DNA from: Actinomycetes bacterium
Lineage (GTDB): Bacteria > Actinomycetota > Acidimicrobiia > Acidimicrobiales > RAAP-2
NCBI GenBank assembly: GCA_021791145.1
Contig: JAJYXE010000007.1
Span: 28,161-92,160, forward strand
Length of the DNA stretch: 64,000 bases
Direction of reading: 5' to 3'
A program made the translations under genes and the position numbers. Positions 63,860 to 64,000 of this stretch are shown in pieces (positions within the stretch are counted from its first letter, which is position 1; each line of letters opens with the position of its first letter). The notes below the pieces were generated by a model. It saw only the letters and a program-made list of their open reading frames with translations, was not told the DNA's origin and made no database searches.

Positions 63860-64000
63860 GTCGAGTAGCCGGGGGGATTTGCACCCCCCGGCCCTCACAG
63901 ATCCGGACGTAACAGTCTCCCGTTATCCGGCTCCTGTCATCCAGCCCTCAGGCCAGCGCGCCGAACGACCAGTGAGCAAAGAGCGCTGGTGCACGACGTT
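63860..64000 (-). mobile_element. 3' end of a group II intron (domains V and VI), continuing past the right edge
   Basis: Reading leftwards: a 34-nt domain V at 63933-63900 (GAGCCGGAU, AACGG, GNRA loop GAGA, CUGUU, AC bulge, GUCCGGAUC), then domain VI with stem CCGGGGGG/CCCCCCGG (63869-63891), a bulged A seven nt from the end in CUACUCGAC, and the 3' end AC at 63860. The usual G-U pair in the catalytic triad region of domain V is G-A here. 63934-64000 may hold the last codons of its maturase. Confidence 0.75.

Overview
The window is about 70% GC and very gene-dense. It looks like the chromosome of an actinobacterium, possibly of class Acidimicrobiia. The evidence is the enolase / FtsB-like / DUF501 order, the glmU-prs-rplY-pth-mfd-mazG string, the two tiny actinobacterial ribosomal proteins bS22 and bL37, frequent GTG/TTG starts and GTGA/ATGA gene overlaps. 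The class-level assignment is inference.

Layout. 1-14137 is one leftward housekeeping run: glmU, prs, a serine hydrolase, rplY, pth, mfd, mazG, a DUF2142 membrane protein, eno, an FtsB-like protein and DUF501. 14219-20109 holds two rightward membrane proteins, a leftward DUF4232 lipoprotein, tRNA-Gln, a two-component system and bS22. 20115-25714 is the leftward group DUF192, rsmI, metG, tatD, rsmA, ispE. 25757-36076 has bL37, a glycerophosphodiesterase, a VOC protein, secreted proteins, and nucleoside salvage genes (add, purine nucleoside phosphorylase, phosphohexomutase), plus ychF and a PfkB kinase. 36075-43524 has an M1 aminopeptidase, a GDT1 transporter, a methyltransferase, and a leftward glycosyltransferase / methyltransferase / alpha-toroid protein group. 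43615-48833 has an Nramp-like transporter with a PRC/MgtE-N/CBS partner and a MarR-MFS pair.

The most striking part is 48931-53054. A leftward group (zinc ribbon, AhpD-like protein, FAH-family enzyme, NifU-like protein) lies just downstream of a gene for selenocysteine tRNA with anticodon UCA. Only 259 bp away and divergent is a rightward gene for a cytoplasmic beta-propeller protein. Its frame is interrupted by one TGA exactly where a fused thioredoxin domain needs its first active-site cysteine (W-TGA-G-P-C). I read this as a selenoprotein of 536 residues with Sec398.

53020-61290 holds an S53 acid peptidase with a MerR remnant upstream, a leucine-dehydrogenase-type gene broken by a stop codon, an mtnA plus aldolase/dehydrogenase-fusion operon that fits the dihydroxyacetone-phosphate shunt, a GntR regulator, and a TauE/SafE plus DUF1634 transport pair with a clear promoter and operator. 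The right end is mobile DNA: a complete IS1634-like element (61878-63845, 11-bp inverted repeats, 6-bp target duplication) sits 9 bp from the 3' end of a group II intron that continues past the edge. No selA, selB or selD gene is in the window.
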